From: Hyphomicrobiales bacterium
Lineage (GTDB): Bacteria; Pseudomonadota; Alphaproteobacteria; Rhizobiales; Rhizobiaceae
DNA length: 64,000 nucleotides
Assembly: GCA_003577315.1 (NCBI GenBank)
Contig: QEVK01000012.1
Span: 23,951-87,950, forward strand
Direction of reading: 5' to 3'
The position numbers and the translations under genes were made by a program. Under the pieces are notes generated by a model. The model ran no database searches, had not been told where the DNA came from, and saw nothing but the letters and a program-made list of their open reading frames with translations. Position 1 is the first letter of the stretch; every line of letters starts with the position of its first letter. This document shows positions 1-9,631 of this stretch, piece by piece.

Positions 1-2083
1 ACAGGCCGCCGGCGCAGGAGAATCCGGCCTCGGCGGACGAGGCGACGTCTTCGCCGGGCTGCGCGGCGCCGCCGCCGGATGCCGCGGTCCCCCGCGATCC
101 GGCGCCGGCCTTTTGCGGCCGCACGATCTCGCCGCCGCCGAAGGCGCGTTGCCAGTTGTCGATGGTGAAGGCGCGCGGCCGGTCGCGGTTGACCGCGATG
201 CGCCCGTCGGCCAGGCGCAGCGCGACGAGGCCCGCATCCTCCGCCACGAAGGCGTCCGGCAGGCCGCGCGCGGCGACGAGCCCGATGCCGAGGCCGATCA
301 GCGGCAGGCTCGCCCAGCGCAGCGCGCTTTCGGCCATGGTCAGCACCGCGAGCGCGGCCGTCAGCACCAGCACCGCCGGCAGCGGGATCGCGCCGGTGGC
401 GTCGAAGGCCGAGTGCCCGGCCAGCCACAGCGCGATGGCGTTCATCGCCGCGATGCCCTGCCCCATCAGCCACAGCGGCGGCGCCTCGAGGCCGAAGGGC
501 ATCGCCAGCGCGGCCAGAACCGCCATCGGCATCACCACCACCGAGACCACCGGCATGGCCGCGAGGTTGGCGACGAGGCCGAGCGGCGACACCTGCTGGA
601 AATGCCAGGCGGTGAACAGCGCCGTGGCGAGGCCGGCGACCACGGAGGTCATCGACAGGCCGGCGGCGTAGGCGACGCCGCCGCGCAGCATGGCCGCCGG
701 CAGCGAGTCCCGCCCGCGTGCCCCGCGCGCCCGCGCGGGGCGGCGCTCGCGACGGTCGCGCCATGCCGCATAGGCCGCGACGAGGGCCGCGGTGGCGGCG
801 AACGACATCTGGAACGACGGCCCCACGACCTCGTGCGGCGCCAGCGCCAGGATGATGAGCGCCGAAAGCGCGAGGTTGCGCATCGTCAGCGCCGCGCGGT
901 CGAAGACGACGGCGAGCAGCATCACCGCCAGCATGATGAAGCTGCGCCGGGCGGCGACGTCGCCGCCCGACATGACGAGATAGAGCGCGGTCGCCAGCAG
1001 GGCGCAGGCGGCCGCGTACTTCTTGACCGGCCGGCGCATCGAGAAGGACGGGAACAGCGCGAAGGCGGCACGCAGCGACACCATCAGCGTGCCGGCCACC
1101 AGCGCCATATGCAGCCCCGATATTGAAATGACGTGGTAGAGGCCGGTGATGCGCAGCGCCTCGTTGATCTCCTCGGGTATGCCGGCGCGCACGCCGGTGA
1201 TCAGCGCGGCGGCGACCGCGCCTTCCGGCCCGCCGACCCGGCGCTCGATGCGCCCGGCCATGCGGCCGCGCCAGCCCTCCACCCACGCGGCGACACGTGC
1301 GCGCAGGTCGGGCGGCGCATCCGTCGCCGCCGTCTCGGGGCCGGACAGGAAGAAGCCGACCGCGCCGATGCCGGAAAAGTAGCTCTCGAAGGCGAAGTCG
1401 TAGCTTGCCGGCCGCACCGGCCCCGATGGCGGCATCAGGCGCGCGACGCCGCGCACCACGTCTCCCGGCGCCAGCCCTTCCGGCACGGCGCGGGCCGTGG
1501 CGCGCACGCGCTGCGGCGCGTAGCGCAGGACCGGCCGTTCGGTGGCAAGGACATCGAGCGTCAGCCGCACGCGGCCCGTCGCCTGATGCTCGATGCGCAC
1601 GACGCGCCCGGTCAGCCGCGTGGTGATCTCGGCGCCCAGCATCGGCGTCGCGGCCCGCCAGGTCTCGACCTTGCCGGCAAGCATGCCGGCGCAGAACATC
1701 GCGGCCGCCAGCAGCGCCGCGCGCAGCGCCGGGCGTGCCCGGGCCGCCGCCGACAGGCCGGCGGCAAGGCCGAGGCACAAAAGCAGCGGCGCGAAGGCCG
1801 GTTCCTCGCGCATCGCGAAATAGGCGAGCGCGCCCGCGGCCATGAACACCGGCGCGAACAGGAAGGCGTTGCCGCGGTCGAGCTCGCCGTCGAAGGCGCG
1901 GCGAAGCGCGGACGGCAGGCCCGCGAGCGGCGAAAGGGATACGGGCAGCCCCGCCCGTCGCGGGCGAGGCGCGGATGGCGCGGCGGCCGGCGGTAAGGCT
2001 TCGGACGGCAAGGCTTCGGAGGGCAGGGCTTCGGGCGGCAGGCCGGGCGCGGGCGCGGCGAAATGCCGACGCTCGTCCGCCAT
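1..2083 (-). CDS. comEC: ComEC/Rec2 family DNA-uptake channel protein, 3' end cut by window edge
   Basis: ComEC forms the inner-membrane channel that passes single-stranded DNA into the cytoplasm during natural transformation. The 694 residues visible contain a hydrophobic pair at about residues 76-125, a DUF4131-like middle, and then the competence core. The core starts with the motif [18 protein letters not shown], followed by many membrane helices. The reading frame runs off the left edge without a stop, so the C-terminus is missing. The start is taken at ATG 2083, divergent from gltX; no clear Shine-Dalgarno is visible. The first 50 residues are a Pro/Ala/Glu-rich leader made partly by a 15-bp tandem repeat. 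In Rhizobiales the gene is conserved even in species not known to be transformable. Confidence 0.88.
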   Translation of the reverse strand, partial: MADERRHFAAPAPGLPPEALPSEALPSEALPPAAAPSAPRPRRAGLPVSLSPLAGLPSALRRAFDGELDRGNAFLFAPVFMAAGALAYFAMREEPAFAPLLLCLGLAAGLSAAARARPALRAALLAAAMFCAGMLAGKVETWRAATPMLGAEITTRLTGRVVRIEHQATGRVRLTLDVLATERPVLRYAPQRVRATARAVPEGLAPGDVVRGVARLMPPSGPVRPASYDFAFESYFSGIGAVGFFLSGPETAATDAPPDLRARVAAWVEGWRGRMAGRIERRVGGPEGAVAAALITGVRAGIPEEINEALRITGLYHVISISGLHMALVAGTLMVSLRAAFALFPSFSMRRPVKKYAAACALLATALYLVMSGGDVAARRSFIMLAVMLLAVVFDRAALTMRNLALSALIILALAPHEVVGPSFQMSFAATAALVAAYAAWRDRRERRPARARGARGRDSLPAAMLRGGVAYAAGLSMTSVVAGLATALFTAWHFQQVSPLGLVANLAAMPVVSVVVMPMAVLAALAMPFGLEAPPLWLMGQGIAAMNAIALWLAGHSAFDATGAIPLPAVLVLTAALAVLTMAESALRWASLPLIGLGIGLVAARGLPDAFVAEDAGLVALRLADGRIAVNRDRPRAFTIDNWQRAFGGGEIVRPQKAGAGSRGTAASGGGAAQPGEDVASSAEAGFSCAGGL
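1997..2041. repeat. Three tandem 15-bp repeats inside comEC
   Basis: Three copies of a 15-bp unit, of the form ggcttcggacggcaa with one to three changes per copy, lie end to end. The unit is a multiple of three. It therefore adds an in-frame LPSEA-type pentapeptide repeat to the N-terminal leader of ComEC instead of disrupting it. Such a repeat can change copy number by slippage. Confidence 0.8.
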
Positions 2084-2133
2084 GCGAGTCCGGCTTGCCT
2101 CCACGCCCGTGCCCCTCCCCGCCCGGTAACCGC

Positions 2134-2161
2134 TTGCACGCCAAGGAGCCTATGCTACATG
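2134..2161 (+). promoter_or_regulatory. Candidate promoter of gltX
   Basis: A -35-like TTGCAC (2134-2139) is followed after 16 bases by TACATG (2156-2161). The pair sits about 65 bases before the gltX start in the gap between the divergent comEC and gltX genes. The match to the sigma-70 consensus is moderate, so this is an inference from position. Confidence 0.4.
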
Positions 2162-2226
2162 AGCGCAGGCAAAAGACCACCGGGCGCGCCTCAGCCCGCA
2201 TTCTCCCATCTGGCAGGCAGGAAGTC

Positions 2227-3651
2227 ATGTCCGACAAGGTCGTCACCCGTTTCGCTCCCTCGCCCACGGGCTATCTGCACATCGGCGGCGCGCGCACCGC
2301 GCTGTTCAACTGGCTCTACGCACGGCACACCGGCGGGGTGATGCTGCTTCGCATCGAGGACACCGACCGCGAGCGCTCGACGGAAGGCGCGACGGCGGCC
2401 ATCCTCGACGGGCTGAAATGGCTCGGCCTCGACTGGGACGGCGAGCCGGTGTCGCAGTTCGCCCGCGCTGCGCGCCACCGCGAGGTGGCCGAGGAGCTGG
2501 TGCGCACGGGCAGGGCCTACCACTGCTACGCCACGCCGGCGGAGCTGGAGGAGATGCGCGAGAAGGCCCGCGCGGAAGGGAGGCCGCCGCGCTATGACGG
2601 GCGCTGGCGCGACCGCGACCCGTCGGAAGCGCCGGCCGGCGCAAGGCCCGCCATCCGCATCAAGGCGCCGCAGGAGGGCGAGACGCTGGTGCGCGACCGC
2701 GTGCAGGGCGACGTGCGCTTTCCCAACAAGGACCTCGACGACTTCATCATCCTGCGCTCGGACGGCAACCCGACCTACATGCACGCCGTGGTGGTCGACG
2801 ACCACGACATGGGCGTCACCCACATCATCCGCGGCGACGACCACCTGACCAACGCCGCGCGCCAGACCGTGATCTACGAGGCGATGGGCTGGGACGTGCC
2901 GGTGATGGCGCACATCCCGCTGATCCACGGGCCGGACGGGGCGAAGCTTTCCAAGCGCCACGGCGCGCTCGGCGTCGAGGCCTACCGCGCCATGGGCTAC
3001 CTGCCCGAGGCGCTGCGCAACTATCTCGCCCGCCTCGGCTGGAGCCATGGCGACGACGAGGTGATGTCGACCGAGGACATGGTGCGCTGGTTCGAGATCG
3101 AGGACGTCAACCGCGGCGCGGCCCGCTTCGACTACGCCAAGCTCGAGGCCCTCAACGGGCTTTATATGCGCCGCAGCGACGATGCCGCGCTGCTCGACCG
3201 CTTCCTCGCCACGCTGCCCTTCATCGAGGAGCGCGGCGCGATCCCGGCCGCGCCGACCGAGCAGCACAAGGCCATGCTGCTCGCCGCCCTGCCCGGGCTG
3301 AAGGAACGGGCGAAGACGCTGGTCGAGCTTGCCGACAGCGCCCAGTACCTGTTCGTGTCGCGCCCGCTTTCCCTCGACGAGAAGGCGGCGCAGATCCTCG
3401 ACGCGGAGGCGCGCGGCACCATCGCGGCGCTGCTGCCGGAGCTGGAATCGCTGGCCGAATGGACGGCCGCCTCGACGGAAGGTGCCGTGCGCGCCTTCGC
3501 CGAAAGGACGGGCCTCAAGCTCGGCAGGATCGCCCAGCCGCTGCGCGCCGCGCTCACCGGCCGCTCGACCTCTCCGGGCGTCTTCGACGTCATCGCGGTG
3601 CTCGGACGCGAGGAGTCCCTCGCCCGCTTGCGCGACCAGATCGCAGCCTGA
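2227..3651 (+). CDS. gltX: Glutamate--tRNA ligase
   Basis: This class I aminoacyl-tRNA synthetase charges tRNA-Glu with glutamate. The 474-residue length is normal for the family. The N-terminus carries the HIGH-type signature [14 protein letters not shown] (His18). The KMSKS-type loop is KLSKR at residues 240-244. The start is set at ATG 2227 because the conserved core begins with [20 protein letters not shown]; the open frame extends upstream, but that part has no family similarity. The gene is followed by gltA, with a 165-base gap. Many Rhizobiales carry two gltX copies, so whether this one is discriminating or non-discriminating cannot be told here. Confidence 0.97.
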   Translation: MSDKVVTRFAPSPTGYLHIGGARTALFNWLYARHTGGVMLLRIEDTDRERSTEGATAAILDGLKWLGLDWDGEPVSQFARAARHREVAEELVRTGRAYHCYATPAELEEMREKARAEGRPPRYDGRWRDRDPSEAPAGARPAIRIKAPQEGETLVRDRVQGDVRFPNKDLDDFIILRSDGNPTYMHAVVVDDHDMGVTHIIRGDDHLTNAARQTVIYEAMGWDVPVMAHIPLIHGPDGAKLSKRHGALGVEAYRAMGYLPEALRNYLARLGWSHGDDEVMSTEDMVRWFEIEDVNRGAARFDYAKLEALNGLYMRRSDDAALLDRFLATLPFIEERGAIPAAPTEQHKAMLLAALPGLKERAKTLVELADSAQYLFVSRPLSLDEKAAQILDAEARGTIAALLPELESLAEWTAASTEGAVRAFAERTGLKLGRIAQPLRAALTGRSTSPGVFDVIAVLGREESLARLRDQIAA

Positions 3652-3755
3652 GCCAGGCTGCCGCGCGCCATGGTGCAATGCGGAAAACGGCCTGCGGAAT
3701 CGCTTGGCAGGCCCCTGCAAATCGGATAGCAAGGGCGCGCAATCGGGTGATGATT

Positions 3756-3770
3756 GTCATTTGATATGAC
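3756..3770. promoter_or_regulatory. Short inverted repeat upstream of gltA
   Basis: GTCAT, five bases, then ATGAC form a small perfect dyad about 47 bases before the citrate synthase start, in the only AT-leaning part of the gltX-gltA gap. It could be an operator in the gltA promoter region. No clear -35/-10 pair was found, so its role is uncertain. Confidence 0.3.
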
Positions 3771-3816
3771 TGAAGAATGTTGCAGGCGGGGCGCCCTGGA
3801 TTGAGAGGTGATTGTG

Positions 3817-5106
3817 ATGAGCAGTTCGACCGCAAAGCTTGATTTCGACGGCAAGACCACCGAATTCAAGGTTCGAAAAGGCTCGGTCGGGCCGGATGTC
3901 ATCGACATCAGTTCCCTCTACAGCAGCACGGGAGCCTTCACCTACGATCCCGGCTTCACCTCCACCGCAAGCTGCGAATCGAAGATCACCTATATCGACG
4001 GCGACGAGGGCGTGCTGCTGCATCGCGGCTATCCCATCGAGCAGCTCGCCGAGCACGGCGACTTCCTCGAGGTCTGCTACCTACTGCTTTACGGCGAGCT
4101 GCCGACCAAGGCGCAGAAGGACGATTTCGACTATCGCGTCACGCACCACACCATGGTGCACGAGCAGATGTCGAAGTTCTTCACCGGCTTCCGCCGCGAC
4201 GCGCACCCGATGGCGGTCATGTGCGGCGTGGTCGGCGCGCTGTCGGCCTTCTATCACGACTCCATCGACATCTCCGATCCGCACCAGCGCATGGTGGCGT
4301 CGATCCGGCTGATCGCCAAGATGCCGACCATCGCGGCCATGGCCTACAAGTACTATATCGGCCAGCCGTTCATGTACCCCAAGAACGACCTGAACTACGC
4401 GGCCAACTTCCTCTACATGTGCTTCGCGGTGCCGTGCGACGAGTACAAGGTCAACCCGGTGCTGGCGCGCGCCATGGAGCGCATCTTCATCCTGCACGCC
4501 GACCACGAGCAGAATGCCTCGACCTCGACCGTGCGGCTGGCAGGCTCCTCGGGCGCCAACCCGTTCGCCTGCATCGCCGCCGGCATCGCCTGCCTGTGGG
4601 GGCCCGCCCATGGCGGCGCCAACGAGGCGGCGCTGAACATGCTGGCCGAGATCGGCTCCGTCGAGCGCATTCCCGAATTCATCGCCCGCGCCAAGGACAA
4701 GAACGACCCGTTCCGGCTGATGGGCTTCGGCCACCGCGTCTACAAGAACTACGACCCGCGCGCCAAGCTCATGCAGAAGACCACGCACGAGGTGCTGGGC
4801 GAGCTCGGCATCAAGGACGACCCGCTGCTCGACGTGGCGATGGAGCTCGAGAAGATCGCGCTGACCGACGAGTACTTCATCGAGAAGAAGCTCTACCCCA
4901 ACATCGACTTCTATTCCGGCATCACGCTGAAGGCGCTCGGCTTCCCGACCGCCATGTTCACCGTGCTGTTCGCGCTCGCCCGCACCGTGGGCTGGATCGC
5001 GCAGTGGAAGGAGATGATCGAGGACCCGAGCCAGAAGATCGGCCGCCCGCGCCAGCTCTATACCGGGCATCCGTCCCGCGACTACGTGCCGATCGCCAAG
5101 CGCTGA
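3817..5106 (+). CDS. gltA: Citrate synthase (type II, hexameric class)
   Basis: This enzyme condenses acetyl-CoA with oxaloacetate to citrate as the entry step of the TCA cycle. The protein has 429 residues, usual for the Gram-negative type. The catalytic triad is present: His265 in [11 protein letters not shown], His306 in [14 protein letters not shown] and Asp364 in IDFYSG. The start is ATG 3817, preceded at 8 bases by GAGAGG. An upstream in-frame GTG at 3808 is part of that ribosome-binding region and is less likely. A strong hairpin terminator follows 39 bases after the stop. Confidence 0.98.
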   Translation: MSSSTAKLDFDGKTTEFKVRKGSVGPDVIDISSLYSSTGAFTYDPGFTSTASCESKITYIDGDEGVLLHRGYPIEQLAEHGDFLEVCYLLLYGELPTKAQKDDFDYRVTHHTMVHEQMSKFFTGFRRDAHPMAVMCGVVGALSAFYHDSIDISDPHQRMVASIRLIAKMPTIAAMAYKYYIGQPFMYPKNDLNYAANFLYMCFAVPCDEYKVNPVLARAMERIFILHADHEQNASTSTVRLAGSSGANPFACIAAGIACLWGPAHGGANEAALNMLAEIGSVERIPEFIARAKDKNDPFRLMGFGHRVYKNYDPRAKLMQKTTHEVLGELGIKDDPLLDVAMELEKIALTDEYFIEKKLYPNIDFYSGITLKALGFPTAMFTVLFALARTVGWIAQWKEMIEDPSQKIGRPRQLYTGHPSRDYVPIAKR

Positions 5107-5145
5107 CAAGCGCTGAGGCGCGGGCCGCAAGGCAGGAAGGACGAA

Positions 5146-5167
5146 GGGCGCCGGCGGCGCCCTTTTT
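5146..5167 (+). terminator. Rho-independent terminator after gltA
   Basis: A 7-bp perfect stem GGGCGCC/GGCGCCC with a 3-base loop is followed directly by five T residues. It lies between the ends of the convergent gltA and lpxB genes. Confidence 0.85.
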
Positions 5168-5180
5168 CATGCGCCCCGGT

Positions 5181-6350
5181 TCAGCCCCTGCGGGCGATGC
5201 ACTCCAGCACGGCCTCGGCCGCCAGCTCGCCCGAGGGGCGCGGGGTTTCCATGCGCCCGGCAACCTGCCGGAAGCCGTCGAGCTGCGCGGCGCGCATCGG
5301 CGTGTCGGCCCACAACTGCTCGATGAGGCGGGCGAGATGGCCCGGCCGCACGAACTCGTTGTAGACTTCCGGCACCACCGGCCAGTCGGCGATGAGGTTG
5401 GGCAGCGAGGCCGACCATGTGGTGATGAAGCGCATCATCGCCGACCACATCCAGTCGGTGCGGTAGCACGAGACCAGCGGCACGCCCGCGAGCGCAAGCT
5501 CCAGCGATACCGTGCCGGAAGCGGCCAGCGCGGCGTCGGCCTCGCCGAAGGCTGCCCATTTGCCGGCCTCGTCCTCGACGATGCGCGGCCGCACCGGCCA
5601 GCCGGCCACCGCTTCCTCGACCAGCGCGGCGACGTGCGGCACCGTCGGAATGGTCACCTCGAACACCGCGCCGCGCCGGCCGAGAAGGCACAGGGTCTCG
5701 CCGAAGGGGCCGAGCAGCCGGCGCACCTCGCCACGGCGCGAGCCGGGCAGCACGAGTAGCCGGCGCGCCTCGCCCGGGGCGGCGGCCCTGCCCTGCTGCG
5801 CCGCGCGCGCCGCCAGCACGCCCGGATGCGAGGCGAGCCTGTGGCCGACATAGACGCCTTGCGGGCCGTCGAGACGCGCCAGCGCCTCCGGCTCGAACGG
5901 CAGCACGCACAGCACGCGGTCGACATGGGCGCGCATGGCCGGCGCGCGGCCCGGCCGCCACGCCCACACGCTCGGGCACACATAGTGGACGATGGGCACC
6001 GAGGGCGCGGCCGCGCGCAGCCTGCTCGCGACGCGCAGGGAGAAATCCGGGCTGTCGATGGTGACGAGGCAGTCGGGCTCGGCCTTCGCCACCGCATCGG
6101 CGGTCTGGCGGATGCGGCGCGCCAGCCGCGGCAGGTCGCGCAGCACCGCGGTGATGCCCATCAGCGCGATCTCGGACCCGTCGAACAGCGGCTCGAGGCC
6201 GAGCTCGCGCAGGTGGCGGCCGCCCACCCCGACGAGCTCCACCGGCCGGCCGGCAATCCGCCCGAGCGCGGCGACCAGATCGGCCCCGAGCAGGTCGCCC
6301 GATTCCTCGCCGGCGACGATGGCGATCCGCAACGGGCGCCCGCCGTTCAT
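5181..6350 (-). CDS. lpxB: Lipid-A-disaccharide synthase
   Basis: LpxB joins UDP-2,3-diacylglucosamine and lipid X into the lipid A disaccharide at the inner face of the inner membrane. The 389-residue protein opens with LRIAIVAGEESGDLLGADLV, the family glycosyltransferase-B signature. It carries the later segment VCPSVWAWRPGRA and the C-terminal YRTDWMW/NEFVRP blocks. Its start ATG overlaps the lpxI stop by 4 bases (ATGA), indicating translational coupling. It is the last gene of the lpxD-fabZ-lpxA-lpxI-lpxB group and converges on gltA. Confidence 0.96.
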   Translation of the reverse strand: MNGGRPLRIAIVAGEESGDLLGADLVAALGRIAGRPVELVGVGGRHLRELGLEPLFDGSEIALMGITAVLRDLPRLARRIRQTADAVAKAEPDCLVTIDSPDFSLRVASRLRAAAPSVPIVHYVCPSVWAWRPGRAPAMRAHVDRVLCVLPFEPEALARLDGPQGVYVGHRLASHPGVLAARAAQQGRAAAPGEARRLLVLPGSRRGEVRRLLGPFGETLCLLGRRGAVFEVTIPTVPHVAALVEEAVAGWPVRPRIVEDEAGKWAAFGEADAALAASGTVSLELALAGVPLVSCYRTDWMWSAMMRFITTWSASLPNLIADWPVVPEVYNEFVRPGHLARLIEQLWADTPMRAAQLDGFRQVAGRMETPRPSGELAAEAVLECIARRG

Positions 6351-7234
6351 GACCGCACCCCGGGCTCCACGCCGACGATGAACAGGCCGGCCGCGTCGGC
6401 CAGCGCCACCGTGCGCTCGAAATCGAGGATGAAGGTGCTGCCGGCGTCGAGCGCGATGCCGGCAAGGCCGGCCGCCCGCGCCGCGCCGATGGTGTCGGGG
6501 CCGATGGCCGGCAGGTCGGCGCGCCGGTCCTGCTGGGGCTTGCAGCACTTGACCAGCACGCCGCCGGTCTTTCCCGCGAGGCGGCCGTGGCCGCGCATGC
6601 CGGCGGTGCGCTCCAGCAGGCCGTCGGTGCCCTCGATGCCCTCGATCGCGATGACGCGGCCGCCGACGGAGACCGCCGCCTGGCCGATGTCGAGCCGGCC
6701 GATGGCGCGCGCGGCCTCGACGCCGGCCTCGATGTCGCGGCGGTCATGGGCGGAGGGCGCGGCGCGCGTCACCACGCCGCGCGGGGCGAGCAGGTCGGGC
6801 ACCACCTCATGCGCGCCGACGACGCGGATGCCGTTCGCCTCCATCAGGCCGATGACGGCGCGCAGCAGGCTGTCGTCGCCGCCGAGCAGGCCGGCGGCGG
6901 CGCGCGGCAGGCTGGTGAGAAGCCGCAGCGACCACCGTATCGCGGACAAGCGCGGCCGCCGCTCGATGCTGCCGGCCAGGATGACCCTGCCGATGCCTTC
7001 CTTGCGCAAGCGGGCGAGAAGCGGGCCGAGATCCTCGACGGCGACGTCGAACCGCTCGGCGCCGGCGAAATCGGCGGCCGTGGCCTCGCCCGCCACCACG
7101 GCGACGAGGGGGGCCTCGCCTTTCGTCAGAAGCGTGCGCACCACGGCGACGGGCAGCGCCCCGCCGCCGGCAACGACCGCGATGCGGCCTTCCGGCGCTG
7201 CGCCGGCCGGCGGCGAAAGGTCAGTCGCCGCCAT
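6347..7234 (-). CDS. lpxI: UDP-2,3-diacylglucosamine pyrophosphatase LpxI (DUF1009)
   Basis: LpxI hydrolyses UDP-2,3-diacylglucosamine to lipid X and UMP, replacing the unrelated LpxH used by enterics. The 295-residue protein has the LpxI layout: an N-terminal nucleotide-binding segment starting IAVVAGGGALP, a middle segment with DDSLLRAVIGLMEANGIRVVGAHEVVPDLL, and the C-terminal block LVKCCKPQQDRRADLPAIGPDTI. The start at 7234 overlaps the end of lpxA by 14 bases. The position between lpxA and lpxB matches alphaproteobacterial order. Confidence 0.94.
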   Translation of the reverse strand: MAATDLSPPAGAAPEGRIAVVAGGGALPVAVVRTLLTKGEAPLVAVVAGEATAADFAGAERFDVAVEDLGPLLARLRKEGIGRVILAGSIERRPRLSAIRWSLRLLTSLPRAAAGLLGGDDSLLRAVIGLMEANGIRVVGAHEVVPDLLAPRGVVTRAAPSAHDRRDIEAGVEAARAIGRLDIGQAAVSVGGRVIAIEGIEGTDGLLERTAGMRGHGRLAGKTGGVLVKCCKPQQDRRADLPAIGPDTIGAARAAGLAGIALDAGSTFILDFERTVALADAAGLFIVGVEPGVRS

Positions 7235-8051
7235 CGCCGGCGGCCTCGCCGCGGTCGCCCAGAGCCGGCACCGTGAACTGCCTCTTGCCGCGGCTTGTCA
7301 GGAAATCGAGGATGTCCGTCACGACGGGCGAGCCGGAGAACGCGCGCCGCACCGCCTCGACGTTCTCACCCACGGTGCGTTCGGGCGAGAACAGCATGCG
7401 GTAGGCGGCCCGCATCGTCGCGAGATCCGCGCGGCTCATGCCGGAACGCTTCAGCCCGATGATGTTGAAGCCGCGCAGCGTCGCCCGGTTGCCCACCGCC
7501 ATGCCGTAGGGGATGACGTCGCCGACCACGGCGGCCATGCCGCCCACGAAGGCATGATGGCCGACGCGCACGAACTGGTGGATCGCGGCGAGGCCGCCGA
7601 CGATGACGTTGTCGCCGATCTCGCAATGGCCGCCGAGCGTGGCGCCATGCGTCAGCGTGACGTTGTTGCCGACGATGCAGTCGTGGGCGACGTGGGAATA
7701 GGCGAGGAAGAAGCCGTTGTCGCCCACCGTGGTGCGGCCGCCGCCATGCTCGGTGCCGCGATGCATGGTCACCGATTCGCGAATGTCGCAATTGGCGCCG
7801 ATGTCGAGCGCGGTCGGGCCGCCCTTGTACTTCTTGTCCTGCGGCGGGCCGCCGAGCGCGGCGAAGGCCTGCACCTGCGTGCCGCCGCCCACCGTCGTGA
7901 CGCCGCTGACCGAGACGTGGCTGACCAGCCGCACGCCGTCGCCGAGCACGACCTGCGGGCCGACATGGCAGAACGGCCCGACTTCGACGCCGACGCCGAG
8001 CTCGGCGCCCTTCTCGACCACGGCGCTGGGATGGATCAGCGTTGCGCTCAT
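7221..8051 (-). CDS. lpxA: Acyl-ACP--UDP-N-acetylglucosamine O-acyltransferase
   Basis: LpxA makes the first acyl transfer of lipid A synthesis, placing a 3-hydroxyacyl chain on UDP-GlcNAc. The 276-residue sequence starts IHPSAVVEKGAELGVGVEVGPFCHVG. It shows the hexapeptide-repeat pattern of a left-handed beta helix and the catalytic-histidine region HVAHDCIVGNNV. A helical C-terminal domain follows, beginning near GLKRSGMS. It lies 11 bases after fabZ and overlaps lpxI, so it belongs to one transcript. Confidence 0.97.
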   Translation of the reverse strand: MSATLIHPSAVVEKGAELGVGVEVGPFCHVGPQVVLGDGVRLVSHVSVSGVTTVGGGTQVQAFAALGGPPQDKKYKGGPTALDIGANCDIRESVTMHRGTEHGGGRTTVGDNGFFLAYSHVAHDCIVGNNVTLTHGATLGGHCEIGDNVIVGGLAAIHQFVRVGHHAFVGGMAAVVGDVIPYGMAVGNRATLRGFNIIGLKRSGMSRADLATMRAAYRMLFSPERTVGENVEAVRRAFSGSPVVTDILDFLTSRGKRQFTVPALGDRGEAAGDGGD

Positions 8052-8062
8052 CGGCGTCCCCT

Positions 8063-8533
8063 TCAGGCGGCGGGCTTGGGCGACATCATCGCCGAAATCT
8101 CGGCCTCCGCCGCCCTGGCGCCGTCGACCAGCGCCTCGCAGGCGAAGCGCCAGATGTTGCCGCGCTGCTTGAGCTTGCGCACATGGATCTCCAGCCGGTC
8201 GCCGGGCACCACCGGCCGGCGGAACTTGGCGTTGTCGATGGTCATGAAATAGACCAGCGACGGCTTGTCCTCGCCGGTGGAGCGGATGCAGATCGCGCCG
8301 GCTGTCTGCGCCATCGCCTCGACGATGAGCACGCCCGGCATCACCGGCTGCCCGGGGAAATGGCCCTGGAAATGCGGCTCGTTGAAGGTGACGTTCTTGA
8401 TGCCGACGGCCGAATTGTCGCCGTCGATCCCGACGATGCGGTCGACGAGCAGGAACGGGTAGCGGTGCGGCAGGAGCCGCAGCAGCTTGAGGATGTCCAC
8501 GCTGTCGAGCGTCGTGCCGGCGGCTTCAGCCAT
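8063..8533 (-). CDS. fabZ: 3-hydroxyacyl-ACP dehydratase FabZ
   Basis: FabZ removes water from 3-hydroxyacyl-ACP in fatty acid elongation and competes with LpxA/LpxD for the same acyl-ACP pool, which explains its place inside the lpx group. The 156-residue hot-dog-fold protein has [14 protein letters not shown] and the active-site stretch [17 protein letters not shown], with the catalytic His, followed by EAMAQ. Its start overlaps the end of lpxD by 8 bases. Confidence 0.97.
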   Translation of the reverse strand: MAEAAGTTLDSVDILKLLRLLPHRYPFLLVDRIVGIDGDNSAVGIKNVTFNEPHFQGHFPGQPVMPGVLIVEAMAQTAGAICIRSTGEDKPSLVYFMTIDNAKFRRPVVPGDRLEIHVRKLKQRGNIWRFACEALVDGARAAEAEISAMMSPKPAA

Positions 8534-9581
8534 CTCGCTTTCCCTTCCCCTCGCCTCTGGCCATGGCGCGCAGCATGGCGATCTGGCGCATCGTTTCCTT
8601 CATCGGCTGGGCCGGAACGCCGCCCCAGCGCTCGCCGGCGGGAACGTCCGTCATCACGCCGGCGGCCGCCGCGATCTGCGCCCGGCTGCCGATGGCGAGG
8701 TGGTCGGCGATGCCGACGCGGCCGCCCAGCATCGCGCCGTCGCCGATGGTGACCGAGCCGGAGATGCCGCAATGGGCGGCAAGCACGCAGAAACGGCCGA
8801 TGCGCACGTTGTGCGCGATCTGGACGAGATTGTCGATCTTGGTGCCCTCGCCGATCACCGTATCGGACAATGCGCCGCGGTCGACGGTTGTGTTGGCGCC
8901 GATCTCGACGTCGTCCTGGACGATGACGCGGCCGAGCTGCGGCACCTTCTCCACGCCGCCGCCTCCGGCGACATAGCCGAAGCCGTCCTGGCCGATGCGC
9001 GCGCCGGCATGGACGACGACCCGGTTGCCCAGAAGCGCGTGCTGGATCGTCACGCCGGGACCGACATAGCCGTCGCGGCCGATGCGGCAGGACGGCCCGA
9101 CGACGGCGTTGGGCGCGACGACCGTGCCGCTGCCGACCTCGGCGCCCGGGCCGACGACGGCGCCGGCCTCGACGATGGCGCCGGGCTCGACAAGCGCGTC
9201 GGGATGGACATGCGCGGCCGCAGAGATGCCGGTCTCGCCGGTCATCGCGGCCGGGCGGGCGGCGGACGGAAACATCAGCCGGCCGACCATGGCGAAATCG
9301 CGATGCGGATGGGCGGAGACCAGCACCGCGACCCCCTCGGGGGCGGCGGCCGCGACATCCTCGGAGCACAGCAGCACCGCCGCCTCGACGCCCGCGACCA
9401 TGCCGGCGTTGCGCTTGCCCTCGACGAAGACCAGCGCGCCCGCCCCGCCCCGGTCGGCCGGGGCGAGGAGCGAGACCTCATTGTTCGCATGCGCGGGCGT
9501 GCGAAGCTGCGCCCCGGTCAACGCGGCGATCTCGCCGGCGGTGAAAAGGCGCGACGGCGTGAAGAATACCGGATCGCTCAT
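8526..9581 (-). CDS. lpxD: UDP-3-O-(3-hydroxyacyl)glucosamine N-acyltransferase
   Basis: LpxD adds the second, N-linked acyl chain in lipid A synthesis. The 351-residue protein starts at ATG 9581 ([13 protein letters not shown]), the usual family start. It has an N-terminal uridine-binding domain ending near residue 105, then a long hexapeptide-repeat beta helix with [21 protein letters not shown] short C-terminal helix ends the protein. The open frame continues upstream of 9581, but that part is the tail of bamA in another frame. The bamA stop lies 50 bases upstream. Confidence 0.96.
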   Translation of the reverse strand: MSDPVFFTPSRLFTAGEIAALTGAQLRTPAHANNEVSLLAPADRGGAGALVFVEGKRNAGMVAGVEAAVLLCSEDVAAAAPEGVAVLVSAHPHRDFAMVGRLMFPSAARPAAMTGETGISAAAHVHPDALVEPGAIVEAGAVVGPGAEVGSGTVVAPNAVVGPSCRIGRDGYVGPGVTIQHALLGNRVVVHAGARIGQDGFGYVAGGGGVEKVPQLGRVIVQDDVEIGANTTVDRGALSDTVIGEGTKIDNLVQIAHNVRIGRFCVLAAHCGISGSVTIGDGAMLGGRVGIADHLAIGSRAQIAAAAGVMTDVPAGERWGGVPAQPMKETMRQIAMLRAMARGEGKGKRDG

Positions 9582-9631
9582 GCAAGCCTTCTCTTCCGGG
9601 CCTTTACGGCCCGGAAGCGCGCGTCCCGACG

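Noticed and set aside
5826..8252. A long plus-strand open frame across lpxB, lpxI and lpxA
   Set aside because: It spans three conserved, overlapping minus-strand genes and has no domain pattern of its own.
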